This document shows, in pieces, positions 1 through 8,353 of a stretch of DNA of 64,000 nucleotides. Both the position numbers and the translations under genes were made by a program. Below the pieces are notes generated by a model, which searched no databases, was not told the origin of the DNA, and saw only the letters and a list, made by a program, of their open reading frames with translations. Source of the DNA: Cellulomonas phragmiteti. Lineage in GTDB: Bacteria; Actinomycetota; Actinomycetes; Actinomycetales; Cellulomonadaceae. The DNA lies in the NCBI RefSeq assembly GCF_016862775.1, contig NZ_BONP01000004.1:1-64000 (forward strand), in the 5' to 3' direction. The first letter of the stretch is position 1; every line of letters begins with the position of its first letter.

Positions 1-98
1 CCGGCCACGAGCGCGCCCGTGGCGACGGTCGCGAGCGCGGCGCGGAGCGGGTGGCGGCGACGAGCGGGACGTCGCGCCAGGTCGAAAGTGTCGGTCAT
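1..98 (-). CDS. N-terminus of a secreted protein (truncated by window edge)
   Basis: Only the first 32 codons are inside the window. The ATG at 98 is preceded by AAGGGAG at a suitable distance. The peptide begins MTDTFDLARRPARRRHPLRA and runs into an Ala/Val/Leu-rich stretch, which is a signal peptide start with a long basic n-region. The mature protein lies to the left of the window, so its function cannot be read. Upstream there is a LacI-type operator (218-233) and a CelR-like box (248-262). By analogy with cellulolytic actinomycetes, a secreted polysaccharide-degrading enzyme or solute-binding protein is the best guess; this is inference. Confidence 0.6.
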   Translation of the reverse strand, partial: MTDTFDLARRPARRRHPLRAALATVATGALVA

Positions 99-217
99 CT
101 GGTGGCACTCCCTTGAAGCGGTTGAGCGACGCGAGACGGAGGGGCCGGCTCGCACTCCCACCTGCGGGTCTGCGGATGGTGGTCGACGGCGCCGAGGGAG
201 ATCGGCTGTGATCGCTC

Positions 218-233
218 TCGATACCGTTATCGA
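218..233. promoter_or_regulatory. LacI-family type operator
   Basis: TCGATACCGTTATCGA is a near-perfect dyad around a central CG with one mismatched pair, the usual form of LacI/GalR operators. It sits 120-135 bp upstream of the minus-strand start at 98, in the gene-free stretch 99-435, beside the CelR-like box at 248-262. Nothing else in that stretch looks like a gene; an AT-richer element around 285-300 (gattaagtacc) could hold the core promoter of the minus-strand gene. Confidence 0.55.
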
Positions 234-247
234 TGCAGTGTGCAGCG

Positions 248-262
248 TGGGAGCGCGCTCCA
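248..262. promoter_or_regulatory. CelR-like operator
   Basis: TGGGAGCGCGCTCCA closely matches the Thermobifida CelR site TGGGAGCGCTCCCA. CelR is a LacI-family regulator of cellulase genes that responds to cellobiose. The present copy has 6-bp arms TGGAGC/GCTCCA-like symmetry with one base extra in the centre. It lies 150 bp upstream of the secreted-protein gene ending at the left edge and 15 bp from a second LacI-type operator, so that gene is probably under glucan-responsive control. Confidence 0.55.
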
Positions 263-435
263 TCACCCCTCGTCGGACCCCCGAACCGATTAAGTACCGC
301 AACGAGGAAGCCGCGGGATGTGAACGCGCCTGCGGGGCCGACGGCGCGTGAGAGGCGCCGCAACTTTCGATGTACGCACCATTCGCGCGCGCCGCCGACG
401 CGGGTGGTCGGGCGCACCGGGCTACCCTCGCGCCC

Positions 436-732
436 GTGGCAGGTGCGCAGGAGGTCGTGACGATCGACGGGGGTGACCTCGGGTGCGCGCGCCTGCTCCT
501 GCTGCTGCGCGACCGCGTCGCGACCCTGCCCGGCGGCGCCGTCGTGCACCTGGTGACGGCCGACCCCGTCGCGCCGATCGACCTGCCGGTGTGGTGCCAC
601 ATGACCGGCCACGCCTACCTGGGGGTCGTCGAGGGTGCGGACCCGGCGACCTACGTGGTGGGCGTCGCCGCGCGCCCGGCGCCCACCGACGCTCGCAACC
701 CCTGGCGGGCGGGGCCGGGGGCCACGGCGTGA
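436..732 (+). CDS. TusA/SirA-like sulfurtransferase-family protein
   Basis: A 98-aa protein with the TusA-like alpha/beta fold pattern: a short first strand (VVTIDGGDLGCARLLLLLRDRV), a helix, then GGAVVHLVTADPVAPIDLPVWCHMTGHAYLGV and a last strand YVVGVAA. The conserved Cys of the family is C17, but it sits in CARL, without the prolines of the canonical CPxP motif. Sulfur-transfer activity is therefore uncertain. The start is taken at GTG 436 because TACCCT lies 7 nt upstream, as expected for a leaderless transcript; AGGAGG before GTG 457 is too close to that codon. A strong hairpin overlaps the stop codon. Confidence 0.65.
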   Translation: MAGAQEVVTIDGGDLGCARLLLLLRDRVATLPGGAVVHLVTADPVAPIDLPVWCHMTGHAYLGVVEGADPATYVVGVAARPAPTDARNPWRAGPGATA

Positions 733-763
733 GGGGCGCCGTCGACGAGCGACGGCGCCCCTC
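731..763. terminator. Bidirectional hairpin terminator
   Basis: Perfect 14-bp arms (GAGGGGCGCCGTCG / CGACGGCGCCCCTC) with a 5-nt loop. It starts inside the TusA-like stop codon and ends 25 bp before the end of the convergent GH5 gene, so it can stop transcription from both sides. There is no T-tract, as is common in high-GC actinobacteria. Confidence 0.8.
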
Positions 764-787
764 ACCTGCGGCCGGGCCGCAGCGGAC

Positions 788-2482
788 TCACCCCGCCGTG
801 CCGGTCACCGCGTCGCCGTCCCGCTGCACCGTGTACGTCACCGTGTCGCCGCTCCAGAAGTGGAACGTCAGGGTGACGGGGGCGCCGTCCGTGGTCTCGG
901 CGAAGAACGCCGGGCGCAGCAGGATCCGGCCGGTCCCGGCGTCGGGGGCGAACGTCACGTCGAACTCCTTGAACGACGTCCACCCGTGCGGGCCGGCGTT
1001 GGAGCCGTCGGCGTAGCGCGCCTCCATGGTCGCCAGGCGGTCGCCGCGGAAGGACGTCGGGACGGCGAAGTCCTCGGTGGTGCCGGTCGCGTCGGCGAGC
1101 ACGGGGGTGTCCGCGGCGACGACGTCGACGCGCCACGGCAGGCCGCGGTCGAAGCGCACCTGCAGCTCGGCGTGCTCGCCGTACGCGCCGTCGCCGGTGA
1201 GCCGGGCGAGCAGGGCGGCCCGGAGCGTGAGCGTGTCGCCGGTGAGCGTGTAGTCCGCGCCCTTCCGCAGGGCCTTCCGGCCGAGGTGCAGGCCCGTGAA
1301 CCGGCGGCCGTTCGGCTGCAGCGTCAGGGTCTGGTCGGTCACGGCGCCGGGCCGGACGAACACCTGGTCGGTCGACGCGACGCCCGAGCGCAGCCGCCAG
1401 CTCGACGCGATGCGCGCGAACAGCTCGGGGTCCCGCCACCGGAACGTCGTGCGGTCCAGGTGCTGGCCGTTGTCCCACCACATCGTGGTGACGCCGGCGG
1501 CGCGTGCCTGGTGGCCCATCTCCTCGAAGAACTTGAGCTTCTCGCCCTGCTGGACGGTCCCGGTGTGCCGGTCGAAGCCGAGCAGGCCGTACTCGCCCAG
1601 GATCACCGGCACCCCCTGCGCCACGAACGTCGCGTGGACCCGCTCGAACGTGCCGGTCATGTCGGCCAGCGCGGCCGCGTCGAACCGCGTGCCGCCCGCG
1701 ACGTTCACGCTGAACGGCCAGTAGCCGTAGAAGTGCACGGTCGCGGCGAGGTTCGGGTCGTCGAGCGCCGTGATCGTGGCGGCCAGCGCGTCCAGTCGCG
1801 GCTGGTCGGCGTTGGTGTGCAGCGTCGGCAGCACCAGGACGCGGTCGGCGTTGTTCCCGCCGGTGCCGCGCACCACCTCGTGGAACGCGACGTTGAGCTC
1901 GTCGAGCAGCGCATCAGCCTGTGCGTCGTCGACGCCGGCGAACTGGGGCTCGTTGATGCTCTCGAGCAGCAGCGTGCGGGGGTGGTCGCGGAACCGCTCG
2001 GCGATCTGCCGCCACGTCGCGGTGAACTGCGCCAGCACCTCGTCGTGCCGGGTGCCCATCTCGTGGGTCCACATCCAGGAGTCGTGGTGCACGTCGAGCA
2101 GCACGTACAGCTTCTCGGCGAGCGCGGCGTCCACGACCTCCTCGACGCGGTCGAGGACCGCCGGGTCGATGACGTGGTCCGGCGCCGGGCCCTGGTGCTG
2201 CCCCCACGTGACGGGGATCCGCACCGAGTCGAAGCCCTCCTTCTCGAGGCGGTCGAACAGCTCGCGCGTCACGCGCGGGTTGCCCCACGCGGTCTCGTCG
2301 GCGCCGACCGCGTCGAGCGTGTTGCCCAGGTTCCAGCCGGGCTGCATGTCGGCGACCACGGCGGCGGCGGACGGTGCCGGGGGTCGTGGCCGGCCGGGTC
2401 CGGCGGCGGCGGGGAGGACGGTCGCGGCGGTGACCGCCAGCGCGGTGGCCAGGGTCGCGAGGGTCGTCAGGCGTCGTCTCAC
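788..2482 (-). CDS. Secreted GH5 endoglucanase with X2-like and CBM46-like C-terminal domains
   Basis: A 564-aa exported beta-glucanase. A signal peptide covers about residues 1-27 (RRRL then TALAVTAATVLPAAAG). The GH5 barrel spans about 35-360, with GWNLGNTLDA, VRIPVTWG and LLDVHHD typical of GH5_4 enzymes. The acid/base Glu is E178 (INEP) and the nucleophile is E297 (LGEYG). Residues about 365-450 look like a CBM_X2 domain and about 455-560 like CBM46, a known tail of GH5_4 endoglucanases/xyloglucanases. Cellulose or mixed-linkage glucan is the likely substrate. The start is GTG 2482 after GAAGGG. A LacI-type operator lies upstream at 2547-2558. The gene is monocistronic and ends at a shared terminator. 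Confidence 0.92.
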   Translation of the reverse strand: MRRRLTTLATLATALAVTAATVLPAAAGPGRPRPPAPSAAAVVADMQPGWNLGNTLDAVGADETAWGNPRVTRELFDRLEKEGFDSVRIPVTWGQHQGPAPDHVIDPAVLDRVEEVVDAALAEKLYVLLDVHHDSWMWTHEMGTRHDEVLAQFTATWRQIAERFRDHPRTLLLESINEPQFAGVDDAQADALLDELNVAFHEVVRGTGGNNADRVLVLPTLHTNADQPRLDALAATITALDDPNLAATVHFYGYWPFSVNVAGGTRFDAAALADMTGTFERVHATFVAQGVPVILGEYGLLGFDRHTGTVQQGEKLKFFEEMGHQARAAGVTTMWWDNGQHLDRTTFRWRDPELFARIASSWRLRSGVASTDQVFVRPGAVTDQTLTLQPNGRRFTGLHLGRKALRKGADYTLTGDTLTLRAALLARLTGDGAYGEHAELQVRFDRGLPWRVDVVAADTPVLADATGTTEDFAVPTSFRGDRLATMEARYADGSNAGPHGWTSFKEFDVTFAPDAGTGRILLRPAFFAETTDGAPVTLTFHFWSGDTVTYTVQRDGDAVTGTAG

Positions 2483-2546
2483 GGTGTGCCCTTCGGTCGG
2501 GTCCGCCGGGTGCCCTCGTCGTCGAGGGTCCGCGCCCGGCGGACGT

Positions 2547-2558
2547 CGAAACGCTTCG
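2547..2558. promoter_or_regulatory. LacI-family type operator upstream of GH5
   Basis: CGAAACGCTTCG is a dyad with central CG and one mismatch, matching the general LacI-family operator form. It is about 65 bp upstream of the GTG start of the GH5 gene. It differs from the CelR-like box at 248-262, so a separate sugar-responsive LacI regulator may act here. Confidence 0.45.
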
Positions 2559-2785
2559 CCTGCACGCTACGGAGACGCGCCCCCCGCGGGCACACGGTGA
2601 AACGCATAGGCGCGGGGTGGCGCTCGCGTGGGACACTGGGTCCTCCGGCTCGCACGGCTCCCCGTCCCCGCACCGGGTGGTGGACCGGTCCGTGCGTTCC
2701 CCCGCAGCGTCCCCCCGCTGCCGGGAGGCGGTCCGCGTCCTCGCGCGGCCCGAGCGCGGTGCCGCGCCAAGCAGAGGTGTGACCC

Positions 2786-3304
2786 ATGCAGCCCGCCATC
2801 GGCGAGATCGTCGTCCATCCCCACCACGGCCCCACCACGGTCGTCGGCATCCTCGAGCGGACGTTCCGTGGCGAGGCGCACCAGTACCTGCAGCTCGAGG
2901 TCCTCGGGAGCGGCATGGCCGTGTCGGTCCCCCTCGCCAAGGCGGAGGAGATCGGCCTGCGCCCGCTGTACGACGCCGCCGGCGTCGCCGCGCTGCTCGC
3001 GGTCCTCGGCTCGCCGAGCGACCAGGTCCAGGAGGCGTGGACGCGACGGTTCAAGGAGAACCAGGAGCGGATGCGCAGCCAGGACCACCTCGTCCAGGCC
3101 GAGGTCGTCCGCGACCTCACCCGTCGCAGCGTCGAGCGCGGCCTGTCGACGGGCGAGAAGGAGCAGCTGTGGCTCGCGACCCAGCCCCTGCTCACGGAGC
3201 TCGCGCTCGCGCTCGGCGTCCCGCGCGAGCGTGCCCAGGAGGTCGTCGACGCCGCGATCCTCGACGGCCAGAGCTCGCCGCAGGAGCTGTCCGTCCCGTC
3301 GTGA
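2786..3304 (+). CDS. CarD-family transcriptional regulator
   Basis: A 172-aa protein. Residues about 4-60 form the CarD/CdnL/TRCF Tudor-like domain that contacts the RNA polymerase beta subunit (GEIVVHPHHGPTTVVGILER, then SVPLAKAEEIGLRPL). Residues about 65-165 are the helical DNA-contacting domain. CarD proteins stabilise RNAP-promoter open complexes. The start ATG has a GAGG about 9 nt upstream. The gene stands alone; 3305-3431 downstream holds only a 12-bp GTCGGCGCCGAC palindrome at 3360-3371. Confidence 0.88.
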   Translation: MQPAIGEIVVHPHHGPTTVVGILERTFRGEAHQYLQLEVLGSGMAVSVPLAKAEEIGLRPLYDAAGVAALLAVLGSPSDQVQEAWTRRFKENQERMRSQDHLVQAEVVRDLTRRSVERGLSTGEKEQLWLATQPLLTELALALGVPRERAQEVVDAAILDGQSSPQELSVPS

Positions 3305-3431
3305 GCCCCGGCCGCCGCAGGTCAGGCGACAGGTGGACGACGCGGCTGGAGATCACGACGTCGGCGCCGACTGTGACTGTCCGACCCGGTCGATGCCTGG
3401 GCAGACGTGGGCCCGGTGGGACGAGGGCGAC

Positions 3432-4472
3432 CTAGGTGCGACCGGCTCGCGGCACGGACGGGTCGGCGGCACCGGAGCCCGGCACCCCGGCGCTGCCGGC
3501 CGCGTAACGCGTCGCGAGCCGGACGAACGCGGCCCGCAGCTCGTCGGGCTCCTCGACGCGCACGTCCGCGTCGAACCGGCCGACCGACGCCGCGAGCGCC
3601 GTCCACGACCAGGACCCCGTCGTCAGGCGGCAGCGCCGCTCGGTCAGCTCCTCGACGACGCCGTCCCCGGCGAACGGCGCGACGTCCCGGGCCGGCAGGT
3701 CCAGCACGACGGTGCCCCGGCACGGCCACGTGCCCGCCGGCGTCGTCCCGGTCAGCCGGGCCGTGACGAGCTGCGCGGCGTCGCCGCCCGGGACGTCGCG
3801 GGCCGCGAACCGTGGACCGCGGGGGGTGCGCGGAGTCATGCGGTCGACACGGAACACCCGCCAGTCGTCGCGGTCGAGGTCCCACGCGACGAGGTACCAG
3901 CGACCCAGCGCCGCGACGAGGTGGTGCGGCTCGGCGCGCCGCGGGGGGTCGCCGGGCGTCGCGTCGGGGGTCGTCCCGCCCGCGCCCGCGTAGTCGAAGC
4001 GCAGGACCTCGCGGGCGCGCACCGCAGCCGAGACGGTGACGAGGGCGTCCGTCGGGACCGCGGGGCCGGGTCGCGCCCCGGGCGCGGTCGCGAAGCTCAG
4101 GGCCTCCGCCCGCCGCCGCAGCCGCGGCGGCATCACGCGGCGGATCGTGCCCAGCGCGCGCTCGGCGGCCTCGTCGACCTGCGTGCCGAGCAACGGCACC
4201 GCCTGCAGGGCCAGCGCGATCGCCGTGACCTGGTCCTCGTCGAGCAGCAGGGGCGGCAGCTCGGCGCCCGCCTCGAGCCGGTAGCCCCCCACCGCGCCCC
4301 GGTCGGCGTGGACCCGGTAGCCCATCTCGCGCAAGCGGTCGACGTCGCGCCGCACCGTGCGCTCGCTGACGCCGAGCCGGTCGGCGAGCACCGGGCCCGG
4401 CCAGTCGCGCGGGGTCTGCAGCAGGGAGAGGAGCTGCAGCAGCCGCGTGGTGGTGGCACCGGACGTCGTCAT
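3432..4472 (-). CDS. WYL-domain transcriptional regulator (YafY-like)
   Basis: A 346-aa protein with an N-terminal winged HTH (about residues 7-60, ADRLGVSERTVRRDVDRLREMG) and a WYL ligand-sensing domain at about 140-225 (HHLVAALGRWYLVAWDLDRDDWRVFRVDRM). The C-terminal half carries the usual WCX-like extension. It probably represses or activates the divergent VOC gene. TAGGTT lies 7 nt before the ATG, so the transcript is probably leaderless. A 27-bp inverted repeat (4490-4516) sits between the two genes and is the likely operator. Confidence 0.88.
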   Translation of the reverse strand: MTTSGATTTRLLQLLSLLQTPRDWPGPVLADRLGVSERTVRRDVDRLREMGYRVHADRGAVGGYRLEAGAELPPLLLDEDQVTAIALALQAVPLLGTQVDEAAERALGTIRRVMPPRLRRRAEALSFATAPGARPGPAVPTDALVTVSAAVRAREVLRFDYAGAGGTTPDATPGDPPRRAEPHHLVAALGRWYLVAWDLDRDDWRVFRVDRMTPRTPRGPRFAARDVPGGDAAQLVTARLTGTTPAGTWPCRGTVVLDLPARDVAPFAGDGVVEELTERRCRLTTGSWSWTALAASVGRFDADVRVEEPDELRAAFVRLATRYAAGSAGVPGSGAADPSVPRAGRT

Positions 4473-4489
4473 GGTCCGAACCTAGTGCG

Positions 4490-4516
4490 CCATCAGGACC
4501 GGAGCTGACCTGATGG
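4490..4516. promoter_or_regulatory. Probable operator of the WYL regulator
   Basis: Perfect 8-bp arms CCATCAGG and CCTGATGG separated by 11 bp, so the half-site centres are 19 bp apart, about two helical turns. It lies 18 bp from the WYL regulator start and 58 bp from the VOC gene start in the divergent promoter region, which suits autoregulation and control of the VOC gene. Confidence 0.65.
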
Positions 4517-4574
4517 CCGGGCATCGTCGGTCCTGCGTCGGGACGGGCCCGACGCGCACCGCCGGGAGGCAGCC

Positions 4575-4997
4575 ATGACCATCTCCACCACGACTCACCT
4601 CAACTTCCGCGGCCAGGCCCGCGAGGCGCTCGAGCTCTACCGCGGCGTGTTCGGCGGGGACCTCGTCGCGGTGACGTACGCGCAGGCCGGGGCCGTGACG
4701 GACCCCGCCGAGGCCGACCAGGTGATGTGGGGCCAGGTCGCCTCGGCCGCCGGCTTCCGCGTCATGGCGTACGACGTGCCGGCGCACACCGCCCACGAGC
4801 CGGGCGTCAACGCGGTGTTCGTGTCCGTGCGCGGGACGGACGCCGACGAGCTGCGCGGCTGCTGGGACGGGCTCGCCGAGGGCGCGACGGTCCGCGTCCC
4901 CCTCGCCGAGGCCGCGTGGTCGCCGCTGTACGGCATGCTGACGGACCGCTTCGGGGTGACGTGGGTGCTCGACCTCGAGGTGCCCTGGGCGGGCTGA
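4575..4997 (+). CDS. PhnB-like VOC-family protein
   Basis: A 140-aa single-unit vicinal-oxygen-chelate protein of the PhnB/YjdN type: TTHLNFRGQAREALELYRGVFGGDL at the start, MAYDVPAH in the middle and LYGMLTDRFGVTWVLDLEV at the end, with the usual beta-alpha-beta-beta-beta repeats. These proteins often bind metal or small ligands; the reaction here is unknown. GGGAGG precedes the ATG. The divergent WYL regulator probably controls it. Confidence 0.82.
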   Translation: MTISTTTHLNFRGQAREALELYRGVFGGDLVAVTYAQAGAVTDPAEADQVMWGQVASAAGFRVMAYDVPAHTAHEPGVNAVFVSVRGTDADELRGCWDGLAEGATVRVPLAEAAWSPLYGMLTDRFGVTWVLDLEVPWAG

Positions 4998-5055
4998 CCC
5001 TCCGGGGTGTTGCCGCTGCGGGCGACATCTGGGCGAGAATGTCGCCGAGCGCGGG

Positions 5056-5090
5056 CTCCTGCCCCGACCATCGCTGAGAGGTGGCAGGAG
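5056..5090. terminator. Hairpin between convergent genes
   Basis: 8-bp arms CTCCTGCC / GGCAGGAG with a 19-nt loop, placed between the VOC gene and the end of the ABC permease gene. A second dyad with 7-bp arms, GCGACAT / ATGTCGC, lies just to the left at 5022-5045. Either or both may end transcription from the two convergent units. Confidence 0.5.
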
Positions 5091-5113
5091 TCCGTGCTCG
5101 TCGCGTGCGAGCG

Positions 5114-6706
5114 TCAGCGGGCCAGGTCGCGGCGGCGGAAGCCCGCGAAGCCGACGGCCACGAGCGCCGCCGTCACCAGCGTGGTCCACGCCGATCCCGA
5201 CCAGTCGGGGGTGGCGGCCGTGGTCAGGGGGACGTGCCAGAACGGGCTGATGCCGAGAACCCAGTCGTCGAGGCCGAACGTCGGACCGAGCAGCGTGAGC
5301 ATGAACGACACGAGCACGCCCGCCCAGGCGGCCGGGCTCGCGACAGGGCGGGCGCCGACGACGGCGACGGACAGCGCGACGACGGTCCACGCGGCGGGGA
5401 CCGTGGCGATGCCCTGGACGAGCGCGTCGGCGAAGGACACCCCGATGCCCGCCCGCGACGCGAGGAGGGCGACCAGCGTGCCGGCGACCAGCACGTTCAC
5501 CGTCACCACGGTCAGTGCGAGCACGACGTGGCTCGCGTAGTACCGGGCACGCGTGACGGCACCGGCCAGGAGCGGCTCGACGCGGTCGTCCAGCTCCTCG
5601 GAGCGCACCCGGAGCAGGACCTGCACGCCGGGGACGGTGGCGACGATCCCCACCAGGCTGAGGACGGTGCGCAGGAACACCGCGGTCAGCTCGTCGGGCG
5701 TCGTGGCGCCGGAGGCCAGGATCTGCTGCACGCCGGCGTTGCTCGCCACCACGTCGGTGATCGACGTCGTGAAGTAGCCGAAGACCATGCCCAGGGCGAC
5801 GAACGCGATCGCCCACGTGACGCCCGGCGCGCGGTTGACGCGCACGGCCAGGTGCCACGTGCTGCGCGCCGTGCCGCGCGCGGGGCCGGGTCGAGGTGCG
5901 ATCGCCCCCTGGCCGAAGTCGCGGCGCGCCTGCAGGACGAACGCGACGACGACCAGCGCGCCCGTGAGTGCCACCGCGAGCAGCAGCGGCGCCCAGTGGT
6001 CACCGCTCGCGGGGCGTGTCTGCAGGGTCCACCCGAGCGGGTTGGCCCAGAGGGTCCACGCCGGGGCGTCGAGCGCCGCGCAGAACCCACGTAGCGCGAA
6101 CAGCAGGCCGAGCGTCCCGACGGCCAGCGAGCTCGCGGTGCGGGCGTCGGACCCGACCTGCGCGGTGACGGCCGCGACGCCGGCGAACATCCAGCCGCTC
6201 GCGGTGAACGTGGCACCCAGCAGCAGCGACGACTCCCAGCCGCCGCCGCACAGCGCGGCGACGACACCGGCCACGACGCCCGCGGCCAGCGACCCGACGA
6301 CCGCGAGCGCGACACCCGTCAGGAGCCTGGCGGAGCGTCCCAGCACACCCGACGCGAGCAGGTCGGCCTGCCCCGAGTCCTCCTGGGCGCGCGTCGCCCG
6401 CGTGACGGCGTGGATCGCGCCGAGCGCGACGAGGAACCCGCCCAGTGCCAGGGCGCGCCACGCGTTGAACCCGTCGACGGTCGTCAGGTCGTGCGCCGGC
6501 CCGAAGATCAGGCTCAGCGTGGGGTTCGCGTCGATGGCCACGGCCAGCAGGCGGCGCGCGGCGACGTCGGGGAACACCCAGGGGTACACGACGACGGACG
6601 ACGCGGTCAGCAGCGTCGCGATCGCGACCCAGGGCGCGAAGCGTCGGCCGTCGTGCCGGAGCGTCGCGTGCAGCAGGGGGCGGGTGCCCGTCAGGGAGGT
6701 GCTCAT
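5114..6706 (-). CDS. ABC transporter permease (polyketide-antibiotic exporter type)
   Basis: A 530-aa integral membrane protein with about 12 hydrophobic segments, the size and layout of actinobacterial permeases annotated as exporters of polyketide antibiotics. Long Ala/Val/Leu membrane segments alternate with Arg-rich loops such as RATRAQEDSGQADLL. It starts at ATG 6706, which overlaps the stop of the ATPase gene by 4 bp (ATGA), so the two are translationally coupled. It probably forms the membrane part of a drug or lipid exporter. The open frame continues upstream across the ATPase gene, but that is a shadow reading. Confidence 0.85.
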   Translation of the reverse strand: MSTSLTGTRPLLHATLRHDGRRFAPWVAIATLLTASSVVVYPWVFPDVAARRLLAVAIDANPTLSLIFGPAHDLTTVDGFNAWRALALGGFLVALGAIHAVTRATRAQEDSGQADLLASGVLGRSARLLTGVALAVVGSLAAGVVAGVVAALCGGGWESSLLLGATFTASGWMFAGVAAVTAQVGSDARTASSLAVGTLGLLFALRGFCAALDAPAWTLWANPLGWTLQTRPASGDHWAPLLLAVALTGALVVVAFVLQARRDFGQGAIAPRPGPARGTARSTWHLAVRVNRAPGVTWAIAFVALGMVFGYFTTSITDVVASNAGVQQILASGATTPDELTAVFLRTVLSLVGIVATVPGVQVLLRVRSEELDDRVEPLLAGAVTRARYYASHVVLALTVVTVNVLVAGTLVALLASRAGIGVSFADALVQGIATVPAAWTVVALSVAVVGARPVASPAAWAGVLVSFMLTLLGPTFGLDDWVLGISPFWHVPLTTAATPDWSGSAWTTLVTAALVAVGFAGFRRRDLAR

Positions 6707-7599
6707 CGCGGGCCCTCGTCGTCGCCGTAGAGGCGCAGGAAGAGGCTCTCGAGCGAGGGCGGCGCGACCGTGAGCGTCGTGAGGCCGTAGGGCGTGAGGG
6801 CTGCCATCGCGTCGCCGACGCGGGTGGGGTCCACGGTCGCGGTCAGCCGGTCCCCGTCGAGGCGGGCGCTGCCCAGGGTGGCCAGCGTGGTGGCGTCCGG
6901 GGTGCGTGCCAGGGTGGCGTGGATGGTCGTGCGGGTCCGGCCGCGCAGGTCGGCGAGAGTGCCGGACTGCACGACCCGTCCGTCGCGGATGATGCTGAGC
7001 CGGTCGGCCAGGCTCTCGACCTCGGCGAGGATGTGGCTCGACAGGAGCACGGTGGTGCCGCGGGCCTTCGCCTCGCCGATCACCTCCTGGAACACGCTCT
7101 CCATGAGCGGGTCCAGGCCGCTGGTGGGCTCGTCGAGCACCAGCAGCTCGACGTCGGACGCGAGCGCCGCGACGATGGCGACCTTCTGCCGGTTGCCCTT
7201 GGAGTACTGCCGCCCGCGCTTGGTCGGATCGAGCTCGAAGCGGTCGAGGAGCTCGGCGCGGCGTCGCTCGTCCAGCCCGCCGCGCAGCGCCCCGAGCAGG
7301 TCGATCGCCTCGCCCCCGGTCATCCCGGGCCACAGCGAGACGTCGCCGGGGACGTACGCGAGGCGGCGGTGCAGCGCAACGACGTGGGCCCACGGGTCCC
7401 CGCCGAGCAGCCGGACCGTGCCCGCATCGGCGCGCAGCAGGCCCAGCAGGACGCGGATGGTCGTGGACTTGCCGGCGCCGTTGGGGCCGAGGAACCCGTG
7501 CACCTGCCCGCGCTCGACCTGCAGGTCGAGGCCGTCGAGCGCGCGGAACCGGCCGAACGACTTGCTGAGCCCGTGGACGTCGATCACTGCGTCGCTCAT
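6703..7599 (-). CDS. ABC transporter ATP-binding protein
   Basis: A 298-aa ATPase subunit. Walker A is GPNGAGKST (38-46), the signature is YSKGNRQ (132-138) in place of LSGGQ, as in DrrA/CcmA-type export ATPases, and Walker B is LLVLDEP (152-158), followed by the switch His in SSHIL. Residues 220-298 form the extra C-terminal domain seen in such exporters. It is the first gene of a two-gene operon with the permease. A divergent TetR gene and an operator at 7652-7689 indicate substrate-inducible expression. Confidence 0.92.
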   Translation of the reverse strand: MSDAVIDVHGLSKSFGRFRALDGLDLQVERGQVHGFLGPNGAGKSTTIRVLLGLLRADAGTVRLLGGDPWAHVVALHRRLAYVPGDVSLWPGMTGGEAIDLLGALRGGLDERRRAELLDRFELDPTKRGRQYSKGNRQKVAIVAALASDVELLVLDEPTSGLDPLMESVFQEVIGEAKARGTTVLLSSHILAEVESLADRLSIIRDGRVVQSGTLADLRGRTRTTIHATLARTPDATTLATLGSARLDGDRLTATVDPTRVGDAMAALTPYGLTTLTVAPPSLESLFLRLYGDDEGPR

Positions 7600-7651
7600 C
7601 GGCCGTTCCCTCTCGTGCGTGTGCCCGGCTGCCCCGGCCTTGTCGAGCAGT

Positions 7652-7689
7652 TAACTCCACGGGCGGGGAATTCCACAAGAGGGGAGTTA
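7652..7689. promoter_or_regulatory. TetR operator in the divergent ABC/TetR promoter
   Basis: Outer arms TAACTCC (7652-7658) and GGAGTTA (7683-7689) flank a central GGAATTCC palindrome (7667-7674). The right arm overlaps the TAGGAT -10 hexamer (7688-7693) of the leaderless TetR gene, so bound repressor would block its own promoter as well as the ABC operon promoter. Confidence 0.65.
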
Positions 7690-7699
7690 GGATCGCGTC

Positions 7700-8293
7700 A
7701 TGCCCGCACCGCCCGAGCGACCGCGCCCCACCGGTCGCCGGCCCGGCGACTCCGGGACGCGCGACGCGATCCTCGATGCCGCTCTCGCGCTGTTCGCCGA
7801 ACGCGGCTACGACGGTGCGTCCCTGCGGGCGATCGCGGCCGCAGCGGGTGTCGACCCCGGGCTGATCCGGCACTTCTTCGGCGACAAGGAGGCCCTGTTC
7901 GCCACGGCCGTCGCGGACCGGATGCAGGTCGCGCACCTGCTCGCGCGCGCCGCGTCCGCCGACCCCACCACCGCCGGGCGCGCCATGACCGAGGCCTACC
8001 TCGGGCTGTGGGAAGGGCCCGACACCGGCCCGATCGTGCGGGCCCTCGTCCGCTCGGCGACGACCTCCGAGAGTGCCGCCCGCATGATGCGCGAGATGAT
8101 CGGTCCGCGGATCCACGACGCGACCGGCGGTGACACGGCGCTGGCCGGCCGGATCGCGCTCGCTGCGTCAAACCTGCTCGGCGTGGCGATGGCCCGGTAC
8201 GTGATCGGGGTCGGCCCGGTGGTCGACCTCCCGCGCGACGAGCTCGTCGACCGGCTCGCGCCCGTGGTCCAGCACTACCTCACGGGCGCCTGA
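7700..8293 (+). CDS. TetR-family repressor
   Basis: A 197-aa protein with an N-terminal TetR HTH (about residues 19-65, RDAILDAALALFAERGYDGASLRAIAAAAG then IRHFFGDKEALF) and a C-terminal helical ligand domain similar to TetR_C repressors of drug exporters. It starts at ATG 7700, 6 nt after TAGGAT, and is probably leaderless. It is divergent from the ABC exporter operon, which it most likely represses together with itself. Confidence 0.9.
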   Translation: MPAPPERPRPTGRRPGDSGTRDAILDAALALFAERGYDGASLRAIAAAAGVDPGLIRHFFGDKEALFATAVADRMQVAHLLARAASADPTTAGRAMTEAYLGLWEGPDTGPIVRALVRSATTSESAARMMREMIGPRIHDATGGDTALAGRIALAASNLLGVAMARYVIGVGPVVDLPRDELVDRLAPVVQHYLTGA

Positions 8294-8353
8294 CGGAGGC
8301 GTCGGCGCACCGCAGCACGCGCACGCCGCCGGTGAGCCCCGGACGCGCGCGCG

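Noticed and set aside
635..2782. A 715-codon plus-strand open frame opposite the GH5 gene
   Set aside because: Arg/Gly/Ala-rich composition without domains; it is the antisense shadow of the GH5 gene, a usual effect of high GC.
5022..5045. GCGACAT / ATGTCGC dyad as an operator
   Set aside because: It lies between convergent gene ends, so a role in termination is more likely than regulation of initiation.
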